Positions 22,320 to 35,236 of a DNA stretch of 64,000 nt are shown here, piece after piece. The notes beneath the pieces were generated by a model, which saw only the letters and a program-made list of their open reading frames with translations, did no database searches and was not told the DNA's origin. Position numbers and translations under genes: made by a program. Within the stretch, counting starts at the first letter, position 1, and every line of letters begins with the position of its first letter. Source of the DNA: Cepaea nemoralis (lineage: Eukaryota > Mollusca > Gastropoda > Stylommatophora > Helicidae); contig JACEFZ010011080.1 of NCBI GenBank assembly GCA_014155875.1, positions 687,001-751,000 on the forward strand. Reading direction: 5' to 3'.

Positions 22320-22830
22320 GCTCCCACCTAAGCTACACCCTTCATGTCTCTTCACAAAGTCGTACAAGAGTTAGGCTCAACGGGGTTTTCTTTCCCTGCT
22401 GATTCTACCAAACCCGTTCCCATGGCTGTGGATTTGCTAGATAGTAGATAACATTTCTCTCGTGGCCTAATATGCCACTTAAGCACTGCCACTTCTGGGC
22501 TTCCATACTCGCATTGCGGGCATAAACATTAACCAACACGAATGGTATACTGGAATCAACTCTCAACGCCTGTATTTGCATATCGTCACTGTCCCAACTG
22601 GACATGTCTAGCTCTGACGCCACCATGCTGTCGCGAACGAGAATCGTCGTTCCCAGATGTCGTCTGTTGTAGAAACATTTGAAGCCGGCAATTCGGAGTA
22701 GCTGATCGCCCAGTCTCGTCTCCTGGAGTGCTACAATGTCGTTCCTGTAAACTAGGGTTTCTAAAATAGAGCCCCGTTGTTTTACACTGGCACAGTTCCA
22801 ATATAGAATACATATATAGAGGTGTGTCAA
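22320..22830 (-). pseudogene. LINE AP-like endonuclease segment, opposite orientation
   Basis: The 141-codon frame 22405-22830 starts the fold with YWNCASVKQRG, DIVALQETRLGD and a PFVLVNVYARN strand, the Asn and Glu motifs of apurinic-like LINE endonucleases. It is on the minus strand while ORF1 and the polymerase on either side are on the plus strand. The C-terminal half, including the catalytic His region, was not recognised. Confidence 0.8.
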
Positions 22831-22880
22831 AGAGTAAGCAAAGACAAGTCACTAAAATTGTTCTGGCGACTACTTAAAGC

Positions 22881-24473
22881 ATGAGTTGTGTAGTCAAGAA
22901 TAAGAGCATTTCAGACTTCCAAGGTGCTGACCTCACCTGGCAGAGGACTGACGAGGACAAGGGCAAAGCCCTCTTTGAACGCTACCTTGAGCAGGGCAAC
23001 CAGACAGACATGGGAGGCCGAAATCTGGCCAAGGAGGTCACCTCAGACAGATGCAAGGCCCAGAACACTTCGGAGGAAGACACAGTGACAGTGAAAGAAA
23101 TCAAGGCTGTGCTTCGACGATCAAAAAACAGTGCTCCAGGTCTTGATGGCATAAGATACGACGATATAAATAGGTGTACCGACAATGAGCTAGAGAAACT
23201 AGCAGACATGTACAACAACAGTATAGGGAGTGCTAGCATCAAGGAGGAATGGTTACACAGCTATCTGATTCCCTTGCCGAAGCCTGACAAAGACCACACA
23301 AAAAATTCAGGGATATCGAATTATAACCATGCAGAATACAATAGGCAAGCTGCTGGAGAAGGTAATTGCCAGGAAAATATCAAGCCAACTAGAGAGGCAA
23401 GGTGTTTTCCCACCTACCCTGGGTGGGTACCGTCCAAAAATAGAAACCTGGAACAATGCAGCAGTCTTTGCCCATGATGTCTATGAAGGTTTCCACTCAG
23501 GCACTGAAACCCTTGCTGCAGCGATTGATCTTGAGGACGCATACAACAGAGTACCACTGGATTTTTTAATGTTTCAGCTTCTTGAACTAAACGTAAGTCC
23601 ATTCCTCCTTAGTTGGATCGCTGCAGCCCTCTTCCAACGGAAAGTAGTTTTTAGATGTGGCAGTTGGACTTCGGAACCAACAACAATATATCCTGGCCTA
23701 CCACAGGGATCACCATTATCTCCGGTACTGTTCAACGCCTACACCGTGAGAATCACCAGTGAGCAGATCACTGGACCTGGCAGGACATTGTCGTATGCCG
23801 ATGATGTTTTAGTGTATCGTCAGGGTAAGGATAGAGAGGAGGTTGCTGTGGAACTACAAACCGAACTCAATCGCATAAGTACTTGGTGTGATGAAGCTGG
23901 GGCAATATTCAACCCAACAAAGGCAACAGTGACTTGGTTCTCGTTGAATAATCATATTGTCAACAATCCAACACCAACTGTAATGCTGTGTTCAGAGACG
24001 GTGGAAAGAACGCAGGCAATGAATTACCTGGGGATACGGTTTGATCGAAGCCTTGCTTATAATGTGCACATAGACCAGGTGATAACAAAGGCCAAGCGGG
24101 GTTTGGCAGCGATGCGGGTGATGGCGGCAGCAAACTGTGAGCAGCGCCATCTATGTCTCTGTACGAGGGGCTGGTCATGTCTGTTTTGGAGTATGCAATG
24201 GCAATCCTGACTCTCAGCCATAAGCAGATAGAAAGGATGGAAAGGATACAGAATGAAGCTATGCGCATTATTCTTGGATGTACAAGAGATACAGCATGCA
24301 GGGCGATGCGCTACCTTCTTGATTTTCCAACCATTGAAGAGAGAATACAAGTTTGCAGGGCACGCGCCTACCTCAGAATTAACGCAAACACACAACATCC
24401 ACTGATCACACGCGTGATCCGGGACTGTTTCCGGACCCGGTCAGGGATATGCACTACTGACGAGCTCAAATGA
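22881..24473 (+). pseudogene. LINE reverse transcriptase, frameshifted
   Basis: Frame 22881-23477 carries KNSAPGLDGIRYDD and LIPLPKPDKD. Frame 23329-24210 carries the palm: AAIDLEDAYNRVP (motif A), GLPQGSPLSPVLFN (motif B) and SYADDVLVYRQ with the catalytic YADD at 23794-23805. Frame 24153-24473 holds the thumb, with RMERIQNEAMRIILGCTRD. The catalytic residues are intact but three frames are needed, so the copy is dead. Confidence 0.9.
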
Positions 24474-24534
24474 GGGCGAAACTCGAGTATAGTGCTTCCA
24501 TATTGACGTGGATAGGCCTTAGGTTCATACCAGA

Positions 24535-25527
24535 ATGCGATCGGCGTTGCCAGTAGTGGGTTGTGCTCAATATTTAAATTTCAAAACCCGAAACAACCAC
24601 ATAATCAATCCACTGAATAGTGAAATTAGGAAGGTGAAGGGCAGCAGGTTAAAAAGAGGACGGTCGTGGATGGGTCAAGCCGAAGACATTCTTCAACAGG
24701 TGTGTTCACTTGAGGACTTAGAACCTGGCGAGGAGTGGGTGCAAGTGCCAACAGACTTCTGCACATCCATTTCAGTTTGCATCCAACTAGATAGAAAATG
24801 CAGACAAGAAAATCCGGCTGCTGTTGAGGCTGAAGTACAAGCGTTGATTTTCGAGAATTCGCTAAACGGTGACGCGGTCATCTACACAGATGGGTCGGTC
24901 GTCCGACATGTGAGAAGCTCATGGGCCTTTACAGCTCGGGCCGAAGGGAGAATTGTGAAGGAGGGCTCTGGTGCTTTCACTGAAACCACAAGTAGCCTGA
25001 CCATGGAAGTCATGGCAGTAAGTAAAGCAATAACATGGCTCGAGACACAGACATTCACTAGGGCTTGTTTCCTTAGCGACTCAATGAACATGATCAAGAG
25101 GATAGAGGAGGGGTCGATCCGAAGAGAATGGTTGCTGCCTCAGAAGCGGTCTCGGCTGGCAAAGATTAGTTTCATCTTCGTGCCAGGGCATGCGGGAGTA
25201 CAAGGAAATGAGCGGGCTGACAAGCTCGCAGGTGAGGCTACTGTGGAGGGCGGACGCGCCATGGACCAGGCTGACATTCTGAATGCTCTACGAGAAATGA
25301 GACTTTTGCGAGAACCAAGTGATGACTGTGAATCTACAACAATGGCCAGACTGCGGGAGCAGCAAATTAAAAGAGGGGTGGCCAAACAAGAACACTACGC
25401 AGGAAGCCAAAGAAGATTGATAAACCAACACAGAACTGGCGTCGTTAGCCGCTACACGCTGCGGGATTTGCTGAGGAGGGGATCCGAGCACTTATGGACT
25501 GAATGGTTCGATGTGCAACGAGGATGA
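24535..25527 (+). pseudogene. LINE RNase H domain
   Basis: One open frame of 330 codons contains all four acidic RNase H positions: YTDGSV, TMEVMAV, FLSDSMNM and GHAGVQGNERADKLA. It also has the downstream INQHRTGVVSRYTLRDLLRR tail. In I-type LINEs this domain degrades the RNA template during reverse transcription. The domain itself is intact but no longer joined in frame to the polymerase. Confidence 0.88.
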
Positions 25528-25589
25528 TCTGTCGACTAACTAACTAACTAACTAACTAGATAGTAGATAGGGACATTACCATGGTAACA

Positions 25590-25765
25590 TAAATAAAAAT
25601 AGATCTCCTTAACCCGGAAGTGATCCCTATTGCACAACCCAAGGAAAGAGCACTCTGGTGTATCGTCTGTTTCACCACGTTCTACACTTCATCTTTGGTG
25701 TGTTCCGTCTCCCACAAACAGGGAATCTTTCACATCTTCTAGCCTGCTGACGTTGGAATAACATC
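25590..25765 (+). promoter_or_regulatory. Putative NMD3 promoter / 5' UTR with ETS-type site
   Basis: CCGGAAGTG at 25614-25622 is a strong ETS/GABP-type motif, common in housekeeping promoters, 144 bases before the start codon. A YY1-like GAGATGGCGGTGG overlaps the first codons at about 25779-25791. No TATA box was seen. The transcription start was not located. Confidence 0.5.
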
Positions 25766-25821
25766 ATGGAGTATATCGGAGATGGCGGTGGAGTTCAGCG
25801 ACAGCAGCAGTATTCTCTAAT
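25766..25821 (+). CDS. NMD3: NMD3 exon 1 (coding part)
   Basis: Encodes MEYIGDGGGVQRQQQYSL plus two bases of the next codon. The start is supported by MEY, as in vertebrate NMD3, by the donor AAT|GTAAGTT, and by joining in phase to the exon 2 Cys cluster. Confidence 0.85.
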
Positions 25822-28800
25822 GTAAGTTAAGTTACGTGTAAAGTGGTGTTATGTTTGTTTTACAGACCACCAACATCATCATCATTCATCATGAACATTC
25901 ATAATCATTGCCAACGTATTAATTAGTAGTATTACTAATTAATTAAGTGAACTAATTAAATTACAAAAGTATTAAACAAACACTAAACAGTGATGAATAT
26001 ATCTTTATAATATATACTAATACTATACACTAATAAGTAATATAGTATAATATAGTACAGTGATGAATAAAGAACAGAGACTTTTCGGATATTTATTAAT
26101 AAAATAAGTATGACCGACCAATCCCACTTCTGGTTTTCATTGATGTATTTTATTATTGTATTTTTATTTATTGTAATTTTATTATATTTATAATTGTATT
26201 ATAAATATAATACAATTACAATAAGTAAAAATACAATTTGGTCGGTCATCTTCACAAGATTCTTACTAGAACAAGTAACAAGTTTCTCCAATCTTGGATG
26301 ATGATGGCAGAAGTGAAACAGAAATTAAAAGGAGAATAGAAATGGCGAAAAAATGCTTTCAACATCATGAAATCGGTACTATTATAAAATTATTAACACC
26401 TAAAGTGATTTTTAAAAATTTGCATATCCTTTTTTTTTTAAGGACATCGCTGTCAACACCAGCATTTTACTGCTGTTGTTGATGTCTTTTGTCGTTTATA
26501 TTCGGTAATTTGCCATTGTTTACTGAACTACTGGCTCCCATACCAACTCGTTAAAACCCAGCGCAACACAGTCTTTTGCCAAATCAATCACCCTTTGCCA
26601 CGGAGACCAGCTCTAAAGAGGTTAACTATGCATTAACAATTGTTAAATGTTATGTATATACAAGTCTACATAACTTAAGGCTCAGAAGCCTGGACAATGA
26701 ACAAGCAATTAATTAGAAAGTCAAAGGCCCTGGAGATGTGGATATACAGTCTGAACTATATGCTGTAGGGACACAGAGGTGTTTCCAAGGCACCAAGGCC
26801 GGGTTATATACTGGCCAAGACCTATTGACGCATCATCGTCGAGCATCCTGGGCAACAGGTCCCTTCGGGGTCCTGGCTAAAGTCAGTAGGATCGCCGATT
26901 CCTCCGAAGTCGGAGAGTGTCTGCCTGTACAGCAAGGAACCACCAGTCTGCACACCAATAAGCCAGACATGGAACAACGGATACTCACGCAAACCTCAGG
27001 TCCTGTATGACATCACACTGATGTTGGACAACAGGATGCCTTCATCCGACATATAGGACTTTGCCTTGGAGCTCAAGCCAACGAACATAAGCAAGCAAGC
27101 AATATGCTGTAATTCATAGGAAAAAGAAAAACTGGGAATAAAAAGAGAGTTGATAAAAAAAAAACTAAGCAAGAGGTAAGTGAAATATTTGGGCTATGAT
27201 AAAAGACATAACACTCATATAAAAAACGAAGCTGAAGGGCAGGGTTGAAGGCAAGCTAGCAAGAGGTTGGCAACCATACAAGTGGGAAGATAACATCAAG
27301 AGATGGATGAACAGAATGTACAATCAAGGCGAGAGGCAGATAGTGTTGGAGATCCACTGCAGCCAACCTTCATTGTGGAGATGGCACCTGATTGATTGAC
27401 AAGAACACACTTACAAGTGGCTAGGAGATTTGTCAGCACACAAAAAAGCAACACACTGATGTAGATTACCACTTTAGTAACATTTTCTAAATTGCTTTTT
27501 AACTATGCAACCTGCATACTTGGATACCTCTTGAAAGAACAATTCCAATGGTACCTTAAATTATGTAGGTCAATTCTAAGCCGAGATATTAATGTCTGTG
27601 TGTCAGTTGTTTTTTTTTAAATGTTACATATGTTACAGGACGTTGCAGGAAACACTAGCATTTTTCAGCTGCTGTTGATGAACTAGGCAAGTTTTACGTC
27701 CAGTAATTTGCTATTGCTTTCTGAACGACCAGCTCACATACCCCCGTAAGTTACCAGCGCGGCGAGAACCTCTGCCGATTCTCGCAGCTGCTGTTTTCCC
27801 CAGGTGGATATATGGGATTACGAACAATGTCGTTAAAACCTTGGCCAGAGAGGCCGGCTTTAATATGATAATGAACACAGGGCAAAATACTGTTTGAGAA
27901 CTTTGATAAAATGTGGCCAAACTGTTCGTTGGCAGATCATTCTCATTGCAAATTGAACCATTCAGCCTAACAGTACCAACACTTAACCTTTTACAGGGCA
28001 GACGCTTGTCCGTTTTTTAGCCCTGAACGGGCAAGATTTTTTCAGGTTCGATAAAATTTCGGGTCGTGTTAGTAAAAACATCACAAATAAGGTGTTAGTA
28101 AACCGATTTTAGTTAAATAAACAACACAATGAAGGGAAAAGCATGCAGAATATGTTACTCACGTGATTGTTGTTGGTAATCCATATATGAACACAAATAT
28201 TTACGAAATACAGCATGTTGTTTGTGATTTTCCGTCACCTATACGGCAATTTACAAACACATTTTCAGAATCATAATCACTTTCTTTAAAGTCCGACTCA
28301 GACTGCTAATGCAAAGTAACGCTTTGCACTAATATCTAGCTCCGATTAATAGTCAACTTCGTGCCCTTTAATGTCACTTAAATTGAACAGAGCGAAATCT
28401 CGTCTATCACTTGAAGAATCGCCGAAATCCGTTTTGAAAAACAGCGTAAAAACCCCGAAAACTATCAAAAAAAGTTCGTAAAAGTCTGTTCAAATTCATA
28501 GTAGGCGCTTACAAATGGCAGCCACGTTGTCAAGCTATCGGTGAAAGTGAAAGTAGCCGTCGGAAGTATCGGAAAGCCGAGAGATCGCGTTTTTACAATG
28601 CATAATAGTATCGGGCGGTTTGGGGCGTTTCGCCCGTTTACGGTATCGGACATAAATGGCCGTTCCACCCTGTAAAGGGTTAATCAGTGTTTTAACACTT
28701 ATGCTAGTGTAACTTGTTTATTTGTGAACAAAGACAGCAACCATATATCCATATATAATTGTGTTTGCGATAATTGGACCTAATTAAGTTTGTGAAATAA

Positions 28801-31800
28801 TATGCCACGTAAGGGATTATGGGCGCAATTTGCAAATCCTGCATACCACATTCAAAACACAGCTGTATACCACCTTGCATTGGTTTTCATACAGTGGCAT
28901 GAGTGCCGGTTGCTCAGAAAGCAATGGAAAACTACTGAACATAAACTTGCTATAAAAAAAATCACAATCAAAACATGTTGGGGTTGACTGCCACATTCTG
29001 TAACGGACATGCAACTAACAGCAAAATAAGAAAGATACTGTAGCCCAGTAAATCAATTTTAAACTTCAAGCTGTAAGAAGCTAAAGAGGAACTCTATAAT
29101 AAATTGACTTCATTATGAGAACTTACCCAATGTCATAATTATTAATTTAAAGGTAGTAGTCGGAAGAAGAAGAAGGCCTTGGACTTTGAATCTATCTCTT
29201 TGTAAAGATCTAGTCCATCTCATATTATCTGAGATATTACTGCTTTCTTATTTTTTTTGTTTCACTTTGTTATTTATTGAACAATTTCAGCTGCTGTTGT
29301 CGTTGCGGTCTTCATATTGAACCAAATCCGACCAACATGTGTGTCAATTGCCTCCGGTCCGATGTGGACATCACTGAGGACATCCCCAAAAGCAGTGCTT
29401 TGTCTTTCTGCCGAAGCTGTGAAAGGTACATTTGTTCGTTAGTTGGTCAACAGATCATCCTCACTACTCATCCAACCATTTAGTCCATAAGTGGTGAGCT
29501 TGCTTGCCTGCTGGTCCAGTGATCATGTCTTTGAATCCCCCGGGGTGGGGGTTATTTTGAGGGTCACCATGGCAGAGTGGCCAAGCCATTTGTCGTTCAG
29601 ATCGCGGGTGCAGTTTTCCGATAGATACCTCAGAAATTGAAATGGGTTCACCTGATGGTGAGGAACATGGTGATAAGGAAAGCTAATGCACATGCGAACA
29701 TCAGCCCAGTGCACTAGATGTAGTAGCACGCGCATGGACTACACTTGAGTTCAAAGCAGGTGTAGTAAAACAAAACGTGTCATTTTGTGGACATAACACT
29801 GTCTAAGCCTGGACATCCAAAAAACAAAACCAGGGGAAGCGGAGAAGAGGAAAAAGGCAACATAGACAGATTGAAGATGTGATAGATATTTATACGTGAC
29901 AGAAGCAGGACATATGACTTATGATAGAAAGTTCTGCACAGGGGATACGATTTATGATAGAAAGTTCTGCGCAGGACATATGACTTATGATAGAAAGTTA
30001 TGCACCAGACATCTCACATATGATAGAAAGTTCTGCGCAGGACATATGACTTATGATAGAAAATTATGCACCAGACATCTCACATATGATAGAAAGTTCT
30101 GCGCAGGATACACCACTAGATGATTGATGATGGTGATTTAATGTGAAAACATATATATTTATATCTCATGCTTCTGCATGTTTTAAAGGTACTTGCAGCC
30201 TCCAAACCAGTGGGTGAAAGCGACACTGGAGTCCAGGGAGCTGTTGTCTGTGTGTCTGAAGAAACTCAGAGGCCTTTCGAAGGTATGTGCTTGTGTTGGT
30301 CGGTCGGTGGATAACCTGCTAGCTTATCATCGCTGATGGCCTGGGTTCAATCAGAGTTCAGGAATTTTGTTTTGAGAATGTCTGAGACTTGGAGCTGGAC
30401 TAGCTCAGAGGTTGGCACTCTTACCTGGGGCTAATTGTTGTCTGACAGCATGCCACTAGAAACATCATGAGAGGAGTAACATGAAATACTTCATGACAAC
30501 AGAAAAGTAGGAAGGGAGAAGGAGAGACCGGATGTGAAATGGCTGAGTCTAGCTCGGGTGAGCTGAACATCAGTGCATGGTAACTCATTTGTACTCATGC
30601 ATGACAGCTTAGGAAGATCACTGAATGTTCTGTGGCATCATCTTTAACTTTTGTACATATAGGTAAATATGCTAATGTTCTTTTCAAAATGTATATGCAT
30701 AAGTAAGATGTTGATCATATTTTTTTTGAGGATTTATCACCCACTTACTGACTGGCACTTTGCCGTCTTGACTGACAATAGTTTGCTACACTGTGCTTCA
30801 AAATTAGATAACTACAACCTGCAGCGGAGACTACGAATGGAGTTATACCTCTATATAGCACAAAGTCTGGGCTGAATTTAGAGACCATGTGTTGACTATA
30901 CAGCATGATCCTTCTCTCGGCCTGCCCATTTTACTCCAGAGGAAAGGCAACGTAAATACTTCTGGAACAAGACATCTGGAGCAAAGCAATGCTCTAACTG
31001 TCTGCCTATCGGGGCTTTGATTCTAACCAGTTGCGTGCCAATGCTTAGGGCCTGGTCTGCCCTGCCATGACATTTAGTCTTTATGTCGTATCTCCTTACA
31101 CTATGGAGATATATATTAATGAATGACTTGTCTGATGTCTACAGGTCAAGCTGATTGATGCGGGGTTTGTCTGGACCGAGCCACATTCTATGAGGATTAA
31201 AGTCAAGCTGACAGTGCAGAAAGAGGTCTGTCTTGTTTCTCATCTGTTAGTTGGTGTTAGTTAATTTATCTGTTAGCTGATCCATCTGTAAGTTGATGCA
31301 TCTCTTAGTTGATGCATCTGTTAGTTGATCCATCTATTAGTTGATCCATCTGTTAGTTGATCCATCTGTTAGTTGATCCACCTTGTGAGGGCTGCAGTAG
31401 GGCTATACCCTTGCCTGCCCACCCGACAGTCATGGGTTGGAATCCACATCAAGCCAGATTTTAACATTCTTCTGGGCAAGGTCAACCTGGCCTGAAGTAG
31501 GTGCCCTGAAATAGGTACCTGGAAGTAGGTGCCCTGAAATAGGTACTCTGAAATGTCTTGGGAAGTAGAAATGCCTATCATGGTGATGATTATATCACCA
31601 CCCAGAGCCAGTTGGTCTATACAAATACAGACCTGTCACCCACCACATGCCCAATATGTGCTTCTTAAAATGTGTAGAAAGGTCCATTATTAAGAGAATT
31701 CTTGATCTCCATGTGAGGTACACTGGACAGACACTAGTCTGTCACAGCCAGGAAGGATGGACAGTGTTGTCCGCTGTTGTGAAGCTTGCCGTGATACCTA

Positions 31801-34800
31801 GAGACTGGTGGTAACTCCCATCCTGGGAGGTATCCATGCACACATCCATTGTGATGACTTGCTTGTGGGTTCTGCAAAGGAGCTAATAATCTGATATCCA
31901 TGTGGGAACTTGCTGTGATGCAGTCCTGATATGCCTTAGCACAGATGATAAATTCCCGTACCAGTTTTGCACACCCAGACATTAGAGTGTGCTGTTGGTT
32001 TGTCGGGACTGCTGTCTGTTCACACAGGACAGTGAGAAGAATTTTGTGTGATATTCACTGGCACAGAAGTGGAGCATCATGGGATGGCCCTTTACTGTGA
32101 AGATGGAACCACGACTTAACTATTCTTTGCTGAATGTGTAACATGGTTCATGCCTGTATGGATCCTTGTAGAACATGGATGGGTAAAGCTCTTAGTGAAA
32201 GAAACATGTTAGCATGGACACAAGAGCTGGCCTTGCTCATCAATAACCAATACAGTAGCCATTCTATTTTTGCCACGTGCTCCCACAAGGCCGCAACCAC
32301 GTCTGCCTTGTCATGCATCACCTCGGAGGAGCAAATTGATCACCATAGTCTGGCAAGAATGAGGCAACGAGGAGTGACTAGGGGATCTGGTCGACGCTCA
32401 GAGGAAAGGGGAGACGGACATATAATCAGATTGCTACTGGAACTATTGGTGTTGGAACTCTTCGCTGGCTGCTGAGGATGGGGACGGAGCACTTATGGGA
32501 ATGCCCCGAATGCTGTGATGTCAGTTCCTAAATCAATCAGTCAATCACTCAATCTATTTTTGCCCAAAACCCAGCCACTCAGACCATTTGGTTATGCATC
32601 TGATACCATTTGACATTGGGTTTGAGTTTGTGGAGAGTCTGGCATATGAGACTACAGCATCCAGCATGGGAAAGAGGTGGAAGCAATAACAGCAGCTTCC
32701 CGATGGTTTTTGGAGACCGCTGCAACACACATCGTATTCATTACAGACTTACGGAATATCCTTAGTAAGGTGGAGAAAGGAATGTTTTGTGATGCTTGCC
32801 TCTCTTCAGAGGTCACAGATTGTGAGAATTGTATGGATTTGCTGCCCTGGTCTTGCAGGGAAATGAACAGGCTGATAGGCTGGCAGGGAATGCACCTTTT
32901 GTGATAGATTACTTATGGACATGGGTGAGGTGGTCGAGCACCTGTGGGACCAGGTGGTGAAAGTGGTGGAACAGACTGGGCACTCCTATGTGGAGAGAAT
33001 GGTATGGCAGGGGTTCTGGAAGAATCTCAAAACTGAGAGGGAAGACCAGGAGAACTTTAAATCAGACAGCAGTTGGAACCATTAGCAGTATGACTATTCG
33101 CTGGCTGTTGAAGGAGGGAATGGAGCGCATGCGGGAATGTCCTGAGTGCAGTGATGTCGTTTTTAGCTCAACTCAACTCAGATGTTTGTGGACATTGAAA
33201 TATGTAAAACCCCTGTTGGAGATATTACCAACCTTATGTTAAACATTCCACAGGTCATGCATGGGGCCGTACTACAGCAAGTCTTTGTGGTGGAGTATTC
33301 AGTTCAGTCACACATGTGTGATGATTGCCACAGGGTGGAGGCTAAAGATTTCTGGCGGGCCGTGGTGCAAATTAGACAGAAGGTATGTTAATATAAACTG
33401 GTAGTTTTGTTGCAAGTCAGGCAAACATGTATAACATAAGAATATTTAGTATGTTATTAATGTTGCAAGTCAGGCAAACATGTATAACATAAGAATATTT
33501 AGTATGTTATTAATGTTGCAAGTCGGGCAAAAATGTATAACATAAGAATATTTAGTATGTTATTAATGTTGCAAGTCAGGCAAACATGTATAACATAAGA
33601 ATATTTAGTATGTTATTAATGTTGCAAGTCAGGCAAACATGTATAACATAAGAATATTTAGTATGTTATTAATGTTGCAAGTCAGGCAAAAATGTATAAC
33701 ATAAGAATATTTAGTATGTTATTAATGTTGCAAGTCAGGCAAAATTGTATAATGGAAGCATATTTAGGTATGTTATTAATGTTGCAAGTCAGTCGTGTAA
33801 TTGAATATTAAGAGTGTTGCAAGTGACAAAGAATACAACAGTATTAATGTTGCAGGTTTAAATAAAGAATGTAAGAGTATTACTGTTGCAAGTTTAGGTA
33901 AAGAATATATAAATACTACTGTTGCAAGTTTAGTTTAAGTATTACTGTTGCATGTTTAGTTAAAGAATGGAAAAGAACTAATATTGCAAGTTATGCAGCA
34001 TACAAAATCCAAAATAGATGCGATAAAGCAAACCAACTCAGTGGCCAAATGGCACCAGTACTAAAGTACAAACATGTATCAGTAGATACTAAAAACCATT
34101 CTTCCTACCAACTGTATGCTACCAATGAAAGACCTTGACTGTAAAAAAACTCACTGTCAATTACTGCCAATATAGTACCTTGCGGTGTATGGCAGGGGTG
34201 TCTTGAGCTTGAGAAATTAAGGTCGCCTGGCTAGTGCAGTCACTATGAACTGTGCAGGTTAGAGTTTTATTTTTGCCCCTGTCAAAAAAAAACAACTCCA
34301 CACCATACCGGGGATTCGAACCCGGGTCTCCCAAAAGAGGATCTCGCATTCTAGCCACTAGACCAGTCACTCCTCCAAACCTGGACAATGACAGAAAAAG
34401 ATTTTTAATAAATTACAATGGAAATAAGATTCCTGAGAAGAATACACAATGTATCCAGAATAGAGAAAATCAGAAATGAAGAAATCAGGACTAAAGTGGG
34501 GCTTATAACAACGCTAGATTTCATCAGAAAACGAAGTTAAATGGTTTGGCCATATAACTAGGTTACCAACTAACAGTATACCACAACAAGCAATGATGTA
34601 CAGACTAAATGGAACCAGAAGAAGAGGCTGACCATGTAAATGATGGACAGAAGGAATTGCAGAGTCCATGGGAATCTGGATATATAAAGCCCATAAACAG
34701 GCACTCCCGCTGTTTATGCTTCACCTCAACACTGCAAGGTTACAAGAGGAACAAGATGAGATGATACAACATATAACGGAATTTCCATAGCAGATACATC

Positions 34801-35202
34801 CCTTTTGTGTGAAATGTTAAGGCTTTGCATTTTCTAGGCCATGACACAGGTGGTGAAGTGGCCAGTTTCCTTACTCGCTGCCTTCTTCTTTTGTTCGCTA
34901 ATTCCTTGCTGCCTTTTATTCCCAGAAAATCGTGTGGTACTTATTTTAATGAGGCTGGGTTGACTCTAGAGGCGTACAGGTCGGGGGAAATAATTCTGCT
35001 GCTTCAGGGAATCAAACCCGTACCACTGTCTTGACAGGCAAGTGCAATAAGTGCTATGCCACTGTGGCTTCGGACAAAGAACAACATTAAAACACAGGCA
35101 CAGTAAATAAAATATTGTACGAGTTCTTGCCTGGCATCTTCTCTGCAGCTCATTAGGTGCTTACCGCAGAACAGCTGGCTGGCCAAACCCCCCCCCCCCC
35201 CG

Positions 35203-35236
<34 letters not shown>

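Larger units (their letters stand above)
20463..25570 (+). mobile_element. I-clade-like LINE, near full length, inactivated
   Basis: Ordered modules are a gag-like ORF1 (20463-22140), an endonuclease segment (22320-22830, opposite strand), reverse transcriptase (22881-24473) and RNase H (24535-25527). Presence of RNase H together with a CCHC ORF1 points to the I/Nimb/ingi-type superfamily. The element ends in a short TAACTAACTAAC tail near 25555. At least three frame changes (about 20870, 23320, 24170) prevent translation of a full polymerase. It ends about 200 bp upstream of the NMD3 start codon, next to the gene's promoter. Confidence 0.85.
26265..27400 (+). pseudogene. LINE fragment, second copy of the 11.2-13.5 kb family
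   Basis: The blocks GAACAAGTAACAAGTTTCT, AAATGGCGAAAAAATGC and TACAAGTGGGAAGATAAC are shared with 12490-13330. The polymerase C-terminal part is interrupted by a SINE (26430-26610) and by unassigned DNA (26750-27080). Confidence 0.75.

Noticed and set aside
28802..28987. A possible alternative first exon (ATG at 28802)
   Set aside because: It overlaps a SINE copy, and the exon at 25766 gives the conserved MEY start and correct phase.
34300..34388. A genuine tRNA gene on the minus strand
   Set aside because: A and B boxes are good, but the acceptor stem does not close and the SINE body follows, with three sister copies.
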